Counted from the first letter of the stretch, positions 1-9,617 are shown. The stretch: DNA of 64,000 nucleotides from Candidatus Mailhella excrementigallinarum (GCA_944324075.1 CALUUZ010000011.1:1-64000), one strand, 5' to 3'. Program-made: numbers and translations. The notes: generated by a model from the sequence alone, not told the origin.

Positions 1-77
1 GACTCGTCGCTCCAGGCTCGCTACGCTCGCGCCTCCGGCGGTCAAGGTATTTTTCAACACTATTCTGCAACAGAGCG
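1..77 (-). mobile_element. MITE-like repeat family A, copy 1 (cut by window edge)
   Basis: On the minus strand this matches the left end of the complete copies at 11451 and 55576: a terminal repeat beginning GCTCTGTTGCAGAATAGTG, then the CGCCGGAGGCG segment. Only this end lies in the window. It abuts a family C leader-like repeat at 78-170, the same arrangement as at 11404-11845. Confidence 0.6.
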
Positions 78-172
78 GTAATTTTCCCTCCCTTGAAGGG
101 GGGGAATCCGTACGCCTCCGCGCCGTCGACTGCGAAGTCGGCCGACGGCGCGACTGGAGATTGAAACATTGC
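78..172 (-). repeat. Leader-like repeat family C, distal part
   Basis: Shares with 47600-47705 a CCCTCCC/GGGAGGG-type hairpin, a GTCGGC-rich segment and the closing GATTGAAACAT. It contains a GC hairpin (CGCGCCGTCG paired with CGACGGCGCG). The proximal half carrying the Shine-Dalgarno and ATG is absent or lies beyond the window. It sits downstream of the helicase gene and has no poly-T tract. Confidence 0.5.
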
Positions 173-258
173 GTTTCTGCCGGAGCGGCAAGGAGTTCCC
201 GAAACCGGGAGCGGTCCGGCTTCCCGCGGGAAGGTCGAAAGAACGATGCAGCGGCCTC

Positions 259-2121
259 TCAGTCTTCTTCGAGGCGTTTTTTTCTCAGAGGGCTTTCCTC
301 ACGCCGTGGGGAAGACTCCGGCCTGCGCGTCGGCTCTCTGTACAGTTTTCTTCCGGTGGTTGCTCCGCGCGGTTTTTTGCCGAACTTGCCGCTGTGCTGG
401 CGGCGTCCTCCGGGGGCAAGGGGGCCGCGGGAAGATGAGCCTGCCGTGCCGTCACTCTTTTTCGCCTCCACCCGGGTTCCGCTGATGAACACCCTGGTAT
501 TGAGTACAGCCAGCACGTCGTCGGCCAGGTTCCCGGCGATATCCACCACGCAGGAGTCATTCCGGATATCAATGGCGCCGATGCAGCGTCCGGGGATGCC
601 GCATTCTCCGGCTATAGCTCCGACGATTTCACGGGGCGTGACGCCGTGCATATGCCCTACGTTCAGCCTGATTCCGGTCATGGTCATGTCCGGGCGCTGC
701 CTTCGCTCCCCTGGGCCTTCTTCGCGTTCCCGCGGCCTGTCGGCATCTCTCTGCCGTCTGGAAGGTCTTTCCGTCCGCTCCGCCCAGTCGTCTTTCACCT
801 CCGCTCCGTCCTGATCGCCGAAATCCCGCTGCATCAGCAGCTTGAGCATGGCGGCGGCCATGTCCATGCTGGTGACGCCCCCGTCCGGGAACTGTTCGGC
901 CAGGAATTCCTCCACCAGCGTCAGCCAGCGTTCCAGCGTGCCGGTTTCCAGCGCCAGACGTATTTCCTCAAGCAGTCTGGAGGTACGGATATTGGCGACG
1001 TCGCGCAGCGTGGGCAGGCGGCCCTGGCTGATGCGCGCCCTGGTATAGCGGATGATGTCGCGCAGCTTGTAGTTCTCGCGCATGGTGACAAAGGTGAAGG
1101 CCCTGCCTTCGCGTCCCGCCCTGCCTGTACGCCCGATGCGGTGAACGTAGCTTTCCACGTCATGAGGAATATCGTAGTTGATGACCGCATCAACGTCGTC
1201 CACGTCAATGCCGCGCGCGGCCACGTCCGTGGCGACCAGAATTTCCAGACCGCCGCTCCGGAAGCGGTTCATGACGCGATCCCGCTGGGGCTGGGCCAGA
1301 TTGCCGTGCAGTCCGTCGGACTGGTAGCCGCGCCCCTGCAGATGTGCGGTCACATCATCCACGCCGCGCTTGGTGGAACAGAACACCAGCGCCTTGCGAA
1401 AGCCCTGCGAGTCCAGCACCCGGCACAGGGCATCCATCTTCTGATAGGGCCGCACTTCGTAATAGGTCTGTTCAATGGCGGGAACCGTGAGCATCCTGTG
1501 GGCGATGCTCAGCATTTCCGGATCGCGCAGGAAGCGTTTGCCCAGTTCCAGAATGGGCGCGCGCATGGTGGCGGAGAACATGACTCTCTGGCAGGTTTCG
1601 GGGGTCTGCTCCAGAATGGCTTCGATGTCGTCGCGGAAACCCATGTCCAGCATTTCATCGGCCTCGTCCAGCACGGCTACGGCAACGTCGTCAAGGCGAA
1701 GGGTACCGCGCTGCAGGTGATCGATGACTCTTCCCGGCGTGCCCACAACCACCTGCGCGCCCTTGCCCAGGGCCCGAAACTGCCGTTCGATGGGCTGGCC
1801 GCCGTAAATGGGCAGAATGGTCATGTTTCTCTTGTGGGCGGCCAGCCTGCCGAGTTCTTCGGCAACCTGAATGGCCAGCTCGCGCGTGGGACACAGCACA
1901 ATGGCCTGAATGTTTCCGCCGGGAACAGCCTTTTCCAGAATGGGCAGGCCGAATGCGGCGGTCTTGCCGGTTCCGGTCTGAGCCTGACCCATCACGTCCC
2001 GCCCCGCCAGCAGCGGGGGAACGGCGAGAAGCTGGATCGGAGAGGGCTCTTCAAATCCCATGTCTTCAATGGATTTCAGGAGGTCAGGGGACAGGCCGAG
2101 GTCTTCAAACGATGCGTTCAT
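259..2121 (-). CDS. deaD: ATP-dependent DEAD-box RNA helicase, DeaD/CsdA type
   Basis: Unwinds RNA duplexes in the cytoplasm; this subfamily acts in ribosome assembly and cold-shock mRNA remodelling. In order: Q motif near residues 3-30, Walker A AQTGTGKT near 47-54, PTREL, DEAD near 153, SAT, then helicase C with ARGIDV and HRIGRTGRAG. After a charged linker (RPSRRQRDADRPRERE) comes a DbpA-type RNA-binding domain (RLNVGHMHGVTPREIVGAI), followed by a basic tail. At 620 residues it has the usual DeaD length. The start is the ATG opening MNASFEDLGL, which begins the Q-motif region correctly. It appears to be a single-gene unit. DeaD fits better than DbpA because of the length and the middle region. 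Confidence 0.93.
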   Translation of the reverse strand: MNASFEDLGLSPDLLKSIEDMGFEEPSPIQLLAVPPLLAGRDVMGQAQTGTGKTAAFGLPILEKAVPGGNIQAIVLCPTRELAIQVAEELGRLAAHKRNMTILPIYGGQPIERQFRALGKGAQVVVGTPGRVIDHLQRGTLRLDDVAVAVLDEADEMLDMGFRDDIEAILEQTPETCQRVMFSATMRAPILELGKRFLRDPEMLSIAHRMLTVPAIEQTYYEVRPYQKMDALCRVLDSQGFRKALVFCSTKRGVDDVTAHLQGRGYQSDGLHGNLAQPQRDRVMNRFRSGGLEILVATDVAARGIDVDDVDAVINYDIPHDVESYVHRIGRTGRAGREGRAFTFVTMRENYKLRDIIRYTRARISQGRLPTLRDVANIRTSRLLEEIRLALETGTLERWLTLVEEFLAEQFPDGGVTSMDMAAAMLKLLMQRDFGDQDGAEVKDDWAERTERPSRRQRDADRPREREEGPGERRQRPDMTMTGIRLNVGHMHGVTPREIVGAIAGECGIPGRCIGAIDIRNDSCVVDIAGNLADDVLAVLNTRVFISGTRVEAKKSDGTAGSSSRGPLAPGGRRQHSGKFGKKPRGATTGRKLYREPTRRPESSPRREESPLRKKRLEED

Positions 2122-2644
2122 GGAACTTCTTTTGCTTAAAAATTGTGGGAGTAGTCATGTGAACAGGAGGGAGGCAGGGAACGGATAGTCAGGGTGAAGC
2201 AGGCCGGAGAGCGCCGCTTTTGCCTGACCTGCTTTTCAGGCAGGCCGCGTCGGAACAATTTTCGCATGGGCGGCGGAGCCTCGCAGAATCCGGGGGCTGC
2301 CGCGGCTCTGGAACGCATGCTGCTCATGGCCTCAATGCCCTTGAAAGTTTACAGGTTACCGTATTATTCGATCATTCTGCCATTGAAAGTATCTTCCGCC
2401 GGAACCCTGTGTTCCGGCATTCGCAGGTTTCACGCCTGAAGCCGGATCTGCACGCCGCGGGTGAATTGCGGCGATACCGGATGGGGAGGCGTCGTGGCGA
2501 AGTCTCGTCCTGCCCGACTTCGCAGGGCATTTTCAGCCGCGAAATGTTCTCGGCGCGACTGTCAGCGCATGAGCGGGTTTCGCGGACAGAAGAACGGCGG
2601 ATGCCGGAATTTGTTCAGGAGAGCCGGTCATGGTGAAACATGAA
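2122..2644. other. Intergenic region holding repeat family B copy 1
   Basis: No convincing gene. The first 250 bases are presumably the helicase leader on the minus strand. Positions about 2395-2560 are family B: a GTTCCGGC...GCAGGTTTCACGCCTGAAG block, a GCGG...TTGCGGCG inverted repeat, GCGAAGTCTCGTCCTGCC, and a closing GGGCATTTT/GAAATG pair. The same order recurs at 8633 and 48856. Short open frames here look like chance. Confidence 0.5.
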
Positions 2645-2681
2645 GGGGGCATGGATATCTGTCCATACCCCCCCTGTTTTT
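2645..2681. terminator. Hairpin beside tRNA-Val, possible terminator
   Basis: GGGGGCATGGA pairs with TCCATACCCCCC across a short loop, and the plus strand continues CTGTTTTT. It lies just 3' of tRNA-Val, which is on the minus strand, where the T-tract is weaker. It may terminate either direction or act in tRNA 3' processing. Confidence 0.4.
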
Positions 2682-2682
2682 C

Positions 2683-2758
2683 TGGTGGGCGCTGAGGGGC
2701 TTGAACCCCCGGCATTCGCCGTGTAAAGGCGACGCTCTGCCAACTGAGCTAAGCGCCC
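2683..2758 (-). tRNA. tRNA-Val (anticodon TAC)
   Basis: The minus strand folds as a 76-nt cloverleaf. The acceptor GGGCGCT pairs with AGCGCCC; the D-arm is AGCTCAGTTGGCAGAGC; the anticodon arm TCGCC/GGCGA encloses TTTACAC (anticodon TAC); the T-arm contains GGTTCAAGCC; the CCA end is encoded. Confidence 0.95.
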
Positions 2759-3130
2759 GGGAACGCGCGCGAAGCGCGTTCGTCATAGGTAGAAAAAGAG
2801 AGCGCCGCTGTCAACGGGGAAAAGAGGGATCTGCCGTGAAGAGGGAAAATGCGCCCGAGGCGCGGGCGTGGCGGGCATGGAGGGGGCGAGGAACGGATAT
2901 TCGGTTGCCGGGGGAATGAAAAATGTGAGAATCTGACCATGGCATGTTTCTTGCTCTGATTGATGCCCGATATTCATGCCTGCCAACCTTGTTGGCTGTT
3001 TCCCGGACAGGGAACATGTGTTCTGTGCGGATATGAGGCTCAGGTTGGCATATGTTTTCCATCATGGCGTATCATGACTGGCTTTCTCTGCGTCATGACA
3101 GTCTTACAGAAATTTATGGGGGAGAGTGTC
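2759..3130. other. Intergenic region upstream of the large effector-like gene
   Basis: No gene or family A/B/C repeat recognised. It must carry the promoters of tRNA-Val (leftward) and of the gene at 3131. The open frame from 2960 is only an upstream extension of that gene. I see no convincing sigma-54 or sigma-70 consensus. Confidence 0.4.
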
Positions 3131-6100
3131 ATGTCTGTCAATATTGCTGATTTGTCCCTTTCTTCGGTTCGCGGCTGTTCAGCCGCGTCGGCCGAGCACG
3201 GGCCAGCCCGGGAGGATGGACTGGCCCGTGCCGCTCTGCCGGCCATGGAGGGGGTACTCCTTCCGGAAGAAGCCATTGCCCGGGTAGATATCGAGCCGCC
3301 CCGGCGTCAGGATTTGCCCCCGGCGGTCGCGCTGGAACTGCGCAAGGATGAAACGGTGCGGTGCGGAGTGTGCCGGCAGGTGGAAAAAGTTCTGGGAGAG
3401 GGGGGACAGGTGGATGCCGCGCTGTCTCGAATGGAGCAGCTTGTGGCCGACAAGCCGGACTCCGTGACCGGAGAAATGCTTGTACTCATGGAGCAGGCGC
3501 GGAGTGCGCGGGCGGCCCGGGAAGTTCATGGCGCGGCTGTTTCCCTGAAAGAATCCATGGCGGCGTCTGCAGAAGAAATGTCTCTGGCTGACGGCCGTAT
3601 GGGAAAAAGCGATGTTTCCGCAAGCGCAGACGCATTGCTGAAAGATGGAGACGTCCGTTCCGATCCGGCGGGCGGGAAGACGCAGGAGATACTGGTTTCC
3701 GACGATCTATGGGAGGAGCTTGAAATAGTACGGGACGGAGAAGGAGTTCTGGCCGGTGACGCTGCGCTGGAGGATATGAAACGTTCCCGCGAACGGCTGG
3801 AAACGCTGCGGGAACGGGTGCCGGGCACGTCCGCAGCTTCTTTGCCCGTGCGCGTGGCGCTGGATGAAAAGGTTTTTCAGCTGGATCGCGCCATTTCCAG
3901 CAGGGAGCGCCTGAACGCCGCGCTTGCGGCGCTGGATGACGCAATGGCGCAGCCTCTGGAAGAGCGCGCTTCCCTGCTGGATACTCTGCTGCGGGACATG
4001 TTGTTCCAGTTCAGAGAGCAGGCCGAAGCATCGGAACGGATCAAGTCGCCGGAGCTTTCGGAAGCTCTCGCTGCGGAGAGTATTCTGGAACAGCGGGGCG
4101 GCATAAGCCCGCGTGATGCGCAGAAGCTGGAGGAGGCTCTGTGCCGCGGACTGGAAAAGAGCCTGGCGGAGTTCGCGAAAAAAAATGATGTGCTGTCATT
4201 GCTCCAGCCCGAAAGCTTTCAGGGCGTGGGCAGGCTGTGTCTGGATGCGGGAGTGGACATGCTGGAGATGGGACGGACTCTGGCCGATTGTCTGCGCCAT
4301 ATCCCGGGGGAGGAAGACGCGCCTTCCGTCCTGCTTAAAACCGCATTGAAGGGAATGACGGAAGGTTCGGACGCTTCCCGGCTGCAGTATGTGGATATGT
4401 TGTTCCAGGGGGCCTATCCCGAACGGGCCGATACGGCGCTGCTGCTCAAGCAGGCCGTGGTTCGCCCGGAGAGCAGGGAGGGGGTCGTCTGCCAGCATGA
4501 GCTGGTACAGTCGCTGCGCGTCATTCAGCATGATATCCTTGACGTGACGCGCAATGCCCGCGGCATGGGAAGCCGAGGCGTGGGACATGGCCGTACGGGA
4601 ACGATCCATCGGGCGGCCGGGAGCATGTCGGCCCGTTCTTTCGTGCTGACGCCCAGTCTGGTGAAAGCCCTGAACAAACATGACGATGTGGACATTCCCG
4701 ATCTTAATTATCACATGGCCCATGTGGCACTGCTTCAGGCAAAGGCCGAAAGCTGCGGACTGCTCGGCGGTCATGCCCCGGAAGGGAAAGGGGCGGAAGA
4801 CTCGGCGGGAACGCCCAGGGAACGTACTCCGCTCCAGACCGGCGTATTCCGCGATTGGTGCGAGGCGCTCGGTCTGGACGAGGAGACACGGACGTACGCT
4901 TCTGCTCTCGCGGCCAGGCTGGAAGACCCGCAGACGGAAGCCCGGGCTACCCGGTTGCTGCTGGAGGCAAGCGAGCGTTTTAATAAAGGATTGAAGGGCA
5001 CAACCACGCTGGACAAGGCGGGCAGACTGGTGGCGGATACGGCGTCCATGGCTGTGCATCGCAGCAGCGCGCGGCATATTCATGCCATGTTTCAGACCAG
5101 TCCGGAATTTTTGGCCCGCGAGGTGCTGGACAAGCACATCATCAATCTTACCGGTCTGATTGACGCCAATGAGCGTCTGGATATTGATGAGACCGGCCTG
5201 GAACTGGATTACGACAAGGTGGATGCCGCCATGCTGGAACAGATGCAGACCCTGAAGGGAAACAGCGAGGAGGGCATTAACGGCGGGGAGATTCAGCAGA
5301 CGCTGCAGCAGGCGCTGGAGGCGCGGGCGAGGACATTGCGCGGCCTGCGCGCCAGACGAGGAAGGTTTATTACCGGGTCGAAGGCCATGGGAGAGTTCGC
5401 CAGGGCAGCGGGGGAAAGCCTTGAGCTGCGTGCGGAAAATGCCCGGCGTCACGAGACTCTGCAAAACGCCCGGATGGAAAAGGCGCTGATGAAGTTCGCC
5501 TGGCCACACCAGATCCGGGAACGTGAGGCGGTGTGCCGGGATGTGGTTCGTCTGGCCGAAGTGCTGCAGCATCTGAACGAAAATGATCCGAAGACATTAC
5601 GGACGCTCAGTTCCAGAGGACAGACCCTTGCTGAGGAACGCGACAGCCTGCTGCGGAGACTTGCCGATGTGGATCTGCACACCATGCGGCATACAGGCCG
5701 GCCGGCAGACGCGCAGCCGGCCGGGGAGTTTGTTGAAACTGTCCTGCCTGCGATGTTGTCCAGAGCCAGAGCAGTACTGTATTTTGCCGACGGCTCGGCC
5801 GAAGAGGATCAGAAAGCCATCCGTAATGATATGCGTATGCTGGAAAAGCATCAGCGCACCATTTTTTCCTTTGCGGGAAAGGCGGAGAAGGTGTTCGGCC
5901 GTGATGTCATCCTGCGCCTGGAAACCATGGTGGTGGCCGCCATGCTCAGGGCTTTTCTGGAGGGCGGAGCTGACGCCGCGGCGTTCAGTGTGCGAGATCC
6001 GGCCACCCTTGACGCGATAAAAGGGCACTTGAAAAACTGGGGGCTGGATGCGGACAGGGGCGTCATGGAGGGACTTGTGCCCATGGTGCTCGGTAATATG

Positions 6101-7582
6101 ACTTCGGCCAGGGGCGGCATCGACATGGCCCGTTTGCGTCGGGAAAACCGGCAGGTGCGACTGTCTCTGGCAGGCAGGGTCGCTCTGGGAGAGAAAGCCA
6201 GAGTACTGAGGGAGACAGGCAGGGGACGTCTTGCCGCAAGACAGGCGGCCGCAAAGCTCGTTTCAGGCGGAGAAACCCTGCGTGATGCGTTCCGTCGGGA
6301 AGGGGTACGGGGGCTGATGGCCGGTGCGGCGCGTCCGGGGCAGGGCTTCGTGTACGACAGAACGCGCGGCGTGGGGCTGGATTCGGGCAGAGTGTTTTCT
6401 CCACTTGATTCCAGGCTGGTGACCAGGCTCAGTGTGGGCAGTCCGCTGACAGCAAGGATGGAAGCGTTGCGCGGCAACAGTATGGCCGTCTCCAATATGG
6501 GAGGAGGGATATACCAGGTACTGCTCAAGGGCCGCGCCGCCGTCAATGTGGCCGCGGGGCTGAATATCCCTCTTGCCGCAGGATTTTCCGTCAAGGCGGG
6601 CGCGGGCATGGGCGGAGAACGTTCACAGGGAGTTGCGCTGCACTTTACCGGCGAGGAGAACTGCCGGGCCTTTCTGGAAGCGTTCATGGATTCGGAATCG
6701 GGGCTGTCCGACAGAATGCGCAACCGGGAACTGTGGCTGAAGGCCGATCAGATCCGTTTTGTCAACGGCAGCGAGGTATCGGCCAACGCTTCCCTGACCG
6801 CGAGTCATGCGCTTTTTTCCCAAAAGCTTGGCGCAACCAGGGTACTGGCGCTTACCGGGGCGGCTTCTCTTGCGTTTTCGGGCAGGGTGAGGCAGACGCT
6901 GGAGGAAAGCACCCACGGAGAAACTGCCGTTTTTGAGCGTTCGGGCAGTGTGCAGGCGGGATTTGCGGCAAGCACGGGGGTGAAAGACAGTGAAAGAGCT
7001 TCACTGAGCAATGTCAACCCGCTTGCCCGCAGCACGGGAGCCGGTTTTGACATGCTTCAGCGTTTCAGGGTATCTACCGGAAGAAAGGGCCTTATGTCCG
7101 ATACCTGCATGGAACTGGAATGCGGCAACGACAGGCATCAGAGTCTGCAGCGTCTCAGAGTATTGCTGCCCGGAGAGTCCCGTGCCGGAGTACTGCGAGA
7201 TCCGGCACTGTTCGACAGGGTTCGGCGCGCATTGCAGAAGGCTCCGCCCTCTGCTCGTCTGGTGGCTCACTATGAGCTTAAGCCCGGTCTGCTGGAAGAG
7301 CTGCGGGGGTGCTTCATCGAAGCCCGTCGCGCCGGAGACGGCAGAAGGGAGGAGCTGCTGAACGGTATCCACGAACGGCTGGCCTCCCGCGATTCCTATG
7401 AGCCAACCCGGCTTATTGTGCGTATGAACAGGCCTTCGCCCATTTCCAAATCCTATTCGCCCGGTTTGGGGGGCATGAGGATTGTGCGCTCAAATACCAT
7501 GCTGAGCATGGACAGTATTGCCATTGATCTGCGTCAGTCGACGGCGCAGCCGGTTTTGTCGGAACATTCCTCCAGGGTTTGA
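3131..7582 (+). CDS. Very large helical protein, candidate type III secretion effector
   Basis: 1483 residues from the ATG opening MSVNIADLSLSS, chosen because GGGGGAGAG lies just upstream; the frame stays open 57 codons further. There is no signal peptide and no clear membrane segment. Most of the chain is charged and helix-rich (e.g. RLETLRERV near 220; EIQQTLQQALEARARTLRGL near 720). From about residue 1110 it changes to Gly/Ser/Val-rich alternating segments suggestive of beta structure (e.g. AGLNIPLAAGFSVKAGAGMG). The best clue is the adjacent CesT-like chaperone at 7655: large type III effectors are commonly encoded beside such chaperones. I cannot name a family or activity. The size and the helical-then-beta layout recall AvrE-type effectors, but that is only a resemblance of architecture. 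No type III apparatus genes are in the window. Confidence 0.6.
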   Translation: MSVNIADLSLSSVRGCSAASAEHGPAREDGLARAALPAMEGVLLPEEAIARVDIEPPRRQDLPPAVALELRKDETVRCGVCRQVEKVLGEGGQVDAALSRMEQLVADKPDSVTGEMLVLMEQARSARAAREVHGAAVSLKESMAASAEEMSLADGRMGKSDVSASADALLKDGDVRSDPAGGKTQEILVSDDLWEELEIVRDGEGVLAGDAALEDMKRSRERLETLRERVPGTSAASLPVRVALDEKVFQLDRAISSRERLNAALAALDDAMAQPLEERASLLDTLLRDMLFQFREQAEASERIKSPELSEALAAESILEQRGGISPRDAQKLEEALCRGLEKSLAEFAKKNDVLSLLQPESFQGVGRLCLDAGVDMLEMGRTLADCLRHIPGEEDAPSVLLKTALKGMTEGSDASRLQYVDMLFQGAYPERADTALLLKQAVVRPESREGVVCQHELVQSLRVIQHDILDVTRNARGMGSRGVGHGRTGTIHRAAGSMSARSFVLTPSLVKALNKHDDVDIPDLNYHMAHVALLQAKAESCGLLGGHAPEGKGAEDSAGTPRERTPLQTGVFRDWCEALGLDEETRTYASALAARLEDPQTEARATRLLLEASERFNKGLKGTTTLDKAGRLVADTASMAVHRSSARHIHAMFQTSPEFLAREVLDKHIINLTGLIDANERLDIDETGLELDYDKVDAAMLEQMQTLKGNSEEGINGGEIQQTLQQALEARARTLRGLRARRGRFITGSKAMGEFARAAGESLELRAENARRHETLQNARMEKALMKFAWPHQIREREAVCRDVVRLAEVLQHLNENDPKTLRTLSSRGQTLAEERDSLLRRLADVDLHTMRHTGRPADAQPAGEFVETVLPAMLSRARAVLYFADGSAEEDQKAIRNDMRMLEKHQRTIFSFAGKAEKVFGRDVILRLETMVVAAMLRAFLEGGADAAAFSVRDPATLDAIKGHLKNWGLDADRGVMEGLVPMVLGNMTSARGGIDMARLRRENRQVRLSLAGRVALGEKARVLRETGRGRLAARQAAAKLVSGGETLRDAFRREGVRGLMAGAARPGQGFVYDRTRGVGLDSGRVFSPLDSRLVTRLSVGSPLTARMEALRGNSMAVSNMGGGIYQVLLKGRAAVNVAAGLNIPLAAGFSVKAGAGMGGERSQGVALHFTGEENCRAFLEAFMDSESGLSDRMRNRELWLKADQIRFVNGSEVSANASLTASHALFSQKLGATRVLALTGAASLAFSGRVRQTLEESTHGETAVFERSGSVQAGFAASTGVKDSERASLSNVNPLARSTGAGFDMLQRFRVSTGRKGLMSDTCMELECGNDRHQSLQRLRVLLPGESRAGVLRDPALFDRVRRALQKAPPSARLVAHYELKPGLLEELRGCFIEARRAGDGRREELLNGIHERLASRDSYEPTRLIVRMNRPSPISKSYSPGLGGMRIVRSNTMLSMDSIAIDLRQSTAQPVLSEHSSRV

Positions 7583-7654
7583 AATCTCTTCTGCAGAGGG
7601 GTGTCGGCCGATGACTGGAGCGATTGCAGATTGAAATATGATGAGGAAGTTCAT
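7583..7654 (+). repeat. Possible family C tail between effector and chaperone genes
   Basis: GTCGGCCGATGACTGGAGCG followed by ...GATTGAAATATGA resembles the distal end of repeat C at 1-170 and 47650-47705. Similarity is partial and could be chance. The chaperone Shine-Dalgarno GAGGAA lies at the right edge. Confidence 0.3.
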
Positions 7655-8125
7655 ATGTCCCGCGCAGTCATGGAAGAACTTGTGAACAGGGCCCTGAACC
7701 TCAGCGGAATGCCTTCCGTCGCTCTGGATGAAGGCGGCTATGCTCTCGTTCATGTGGCCGGGATGGCCGTTAATCTGGAATACGATGAAATCCGGGAGCG
7801 GCTCTATCTGTATGCCAGTCTGGGAAAACTGCCGGACAGCGTACCCGTCGCCCTATATGAAGCCGTGCTGGAAGCCGGGTTCATGGGGGCGGGCACCGCA
7901 GGCGGGCATATCGGCCTGCACGGACCGACACGTGTGCTCGCCTACTCCCTGTCGCTTGATGCGGCCCGCCTGGATGAGCGGGAGATGGCCAATGCATTCA
8001 ATCTGTTTGTCTCCCGCTGCGCGGAATGGATCGGCAAGGTGACGGAACTTCTGGAAACTCCCGCGCTCCTGCCTGGGGATTCCCTGTTTTCCGGCCCCAT
8101 GCTGGGCAATATCATATGGGGATGA
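7655..8125 (+). CDS. CesT-family type III secretion chaperone
   Basis: 156 residues from the ATG opening MSRAVMEELVNRAL, preceded by GATGAGGAAG. The sequence follows the CesT/Tir-chaperone plan: an N-terminal helix, a short strand with EGGYALVHV, LYLYASLGKLPD, LYEAVLEAGFMG, a Gly-rich turn (GAGTAGGHIGLHG), a strand RVLAYSLSL, and a C-terminal helix ending EWIGKVTELL. Such proteins form acidic cytoplasmic dimers that bind the N-terminal region of one effector and deliver it to the secretion ATPase. It follows the large gene at 3131 by 72 nt in the same direction, so the two are probably a cognate pair. Family confidence is good; partner identity is inferred from adjacency. Confidence 0.8.
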   Translation: MSRAVMEELVNRALNLSGMPSVALDEGGYALVHVAGMAVNLEYDEIRERLYLYASLGKLPDSVPVALYEAVLEAGFMGAGTAGGHIGLHGPTRVLAYSLSLDAARLDEREMANAFNLFVSRCAEWIGKVTELLETPALLPGDSLFSGPMLGNIIWG

Positions 8126-8801
8126 GGGGAATGCCCGGAGTGTTTTCATCAAAAATTCCTTTGTGGCTTGAACCCTCCCGCCTTCGGGGGGAAAAGAGCG
8201 GTTGACGCGACGGCGAAGCCGATGAAATCCTTTTCTGCAACTCCTCCCCTCAGGGAGGGGCGTCTGTGGATTGAACATTTTCTGGCAGGGTTCAGAGACT
8301 TTTCGGGAGGCGCTGTCCAAGTTTACGGTTGATAAAAAGAATCATGTTTCTTTAACCGCCGGAGGCGCGAGCGTCAGCGAGCTTTGATCGACGCCTTCCC
8401 CCGCCGCATGGCAATGCGGCATGGAGGGGGAGCGACCAGACGGCGGCCCCGCAGGGGCCATGCCTGTTGCCGGGGGGCCTTTCACCGCGCCGGAAGTGCG
8501 CCTGCCTTCACGGCAGCGGATGCAGCCGCTGAAACCGGGACAGAGGAACGACCTCTGATTGCTGCCCCAGTCAGAAACTTTATAACACAGCCTTTCAAGG
8601 AATAGACTCTCATATCCGGTACCGTTGCATACCGGGCGTTTTGCCGGTGTCTGCCGGCCAGAACCCCATGTTCCGGCGCGCAGCCTTCATGTCCGAACCG
8701 GACTTGACGCCGCAAGCGAGTTGCGGCGTCAACCGGACAAGGAGAGCGGAAATGAGTCTCGCCCTGCGCGATTCCACAGGGCATTTCAATGGCGAAATGC
8801 C
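8126..8801. other. Repeat-filled intergenic region (families C, A and B)
   Basis: No credible gene. 8147-8275 is family C on the minus strand, complete with the AAAGGAATTTTTGATG end but with no gene after it. About 8355-8445 matches the inner part of family A (CCGCCGG near its start, and the CCGCCGCATGG...CATGCGG hairpin) without terminal repeats. 8633-8805 is family B, with GTTCCGGC, the GACGCCGCAA...TTGCGGCGTC inverted repeat and GGGCATTTC...GAAATGCCC. Confidence 0.55.
8147..8275 (-). repeat. Leader-like repeat family C, copy without a gene
   Basis: On the minus strand it ends CCACAAAGGAATTTTTGATG, nearly identical to the starts of the genes at 47521, 11406 and 56039. Here the ATG would open a frame running antisense through the chaperone gene, which is not credible as a protein. 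The distal part has a CTCCCCTCAGGGAGGGG hairpin and GTGGATTGAAC. It is also a valuable unoccupied version of the site into which element A inserted at 11451. Confidence 0.65.
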
Positions 8802-9539
8802 CTAAAACCTGCCAAAGGCAGAATCGTCGCCGGATGATTGCCGCGGAGAGGCCGGGGGGCACTCCTCCGGCGCGGTCCACATATGCAGCAGCCGGGCCAT
8901 GTCTCCCGCTACGGATGTGATGAGCGTACCCATGGGATCGGCGGGCATCCGTTGTCTGACTTCCAGCACGATGAAATCGCGCGGGGACTGATAGGGCATC
9001 ATGCCCGCATGTGCCATGCTCCACAGCATCATCCCCGTTTTTACGTCATATACTTCGAGCTGGAGTGAAATCCTGGAGTCGCCGGTAGTGCCTCCGTCGA
9101 AGTAATAGGTGATATAGCCGCCGATCAGCAGCTCCGCTCCCATTCCGCGGGCCAGGGGAAGGGCCATGTCCGCCCGGTAGGGAGGCGCCATGTCCGCGAG
9201 TTCAAGGGTGGAGAATGTCTCTTCGTTCAGCAGGCTCTGCCATACCAGGCGGGAGACGCCTTCCGACACGGCGTCGGCGCTGCGCAGATCCTGCGTCAGG
9301 CCCAGAGGAACGAACAGCGCGGCGGGTTTGTGCGTCAGGTTGGCGTTGGGGTGCACCATCACCGTGATACCCGCGTAATAGCCGTTTTCATTGCTGAATA
9401 TCTGGGGCTGCGAGGCAAGATCAAGGCGCGCGGTTCCGTTCGGCGAGGGCGCGCAGGCGCACAGGCCCGCGGCGAGGATGAGCGGAAAGAGCGCCCGGGC
9501 ATGTTTCCGGATGAAATTCGCCCTGCTGAAGTACGTCAT
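8802..9539 (-). CDS. Outer-membrane lipoprotein, CsgG/FlgO-like
   Basis: 245 residues from the ATG opening MTYFSRANFIRK, preceded by AAGGAG at good spacing. The n-region and hydrophobic stretch end in lipobox LCAC (cysteine near residue 29), so it is a lipoprotein. The mature part has GAELLIGGYITYYFDGG and LQLEVYDVKTGMMLWS, a pattern typical of periplasmic TolB/CsgG/FlgO-like domains that compute or bind at the envelope. The specific function is unknown. It lies downstream of a terminator at 9618-9637, so it likely has its own promoter in the 80 nt upstream of its start. Confidence 0.7.
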   Translation of the reverse strand: MTYFSRANFIRKHARALFPLILAAGLCACAPSPNGTARLDLASQPQIFSNENGYYAGITVMVHPNANLTHKPAALFVPLGLTQDLRSADAVSEGVSRLVWQSLLNEETFSTLELADMAPPYRADMALPLARGMGAELLIGGYITYYFDGGTTGDSRISLQLEVYDVKTGMMLWSMAHAGMMPYQSPRDFIVLEVRQRMPADPMGTLITSVAGDMARLLHMWTAPEECPPASPRQSSGDDSAFGRF

Positions 9540-9617
9540 GACTGGACTCCTTGAAAATCTTCCGAAGACGGACCGCGCGGAAAAGACGGCAGCGATCCCG
9601 GATCGGAAACACATATG

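Noticed and set aside
7853..8149. Small protein starting at the family C ATG (8149, minus)
   Set aside because: It would run wholly antisense through the chaperone gene and has no plausible composition; the ATG is explained by the repeat itself.
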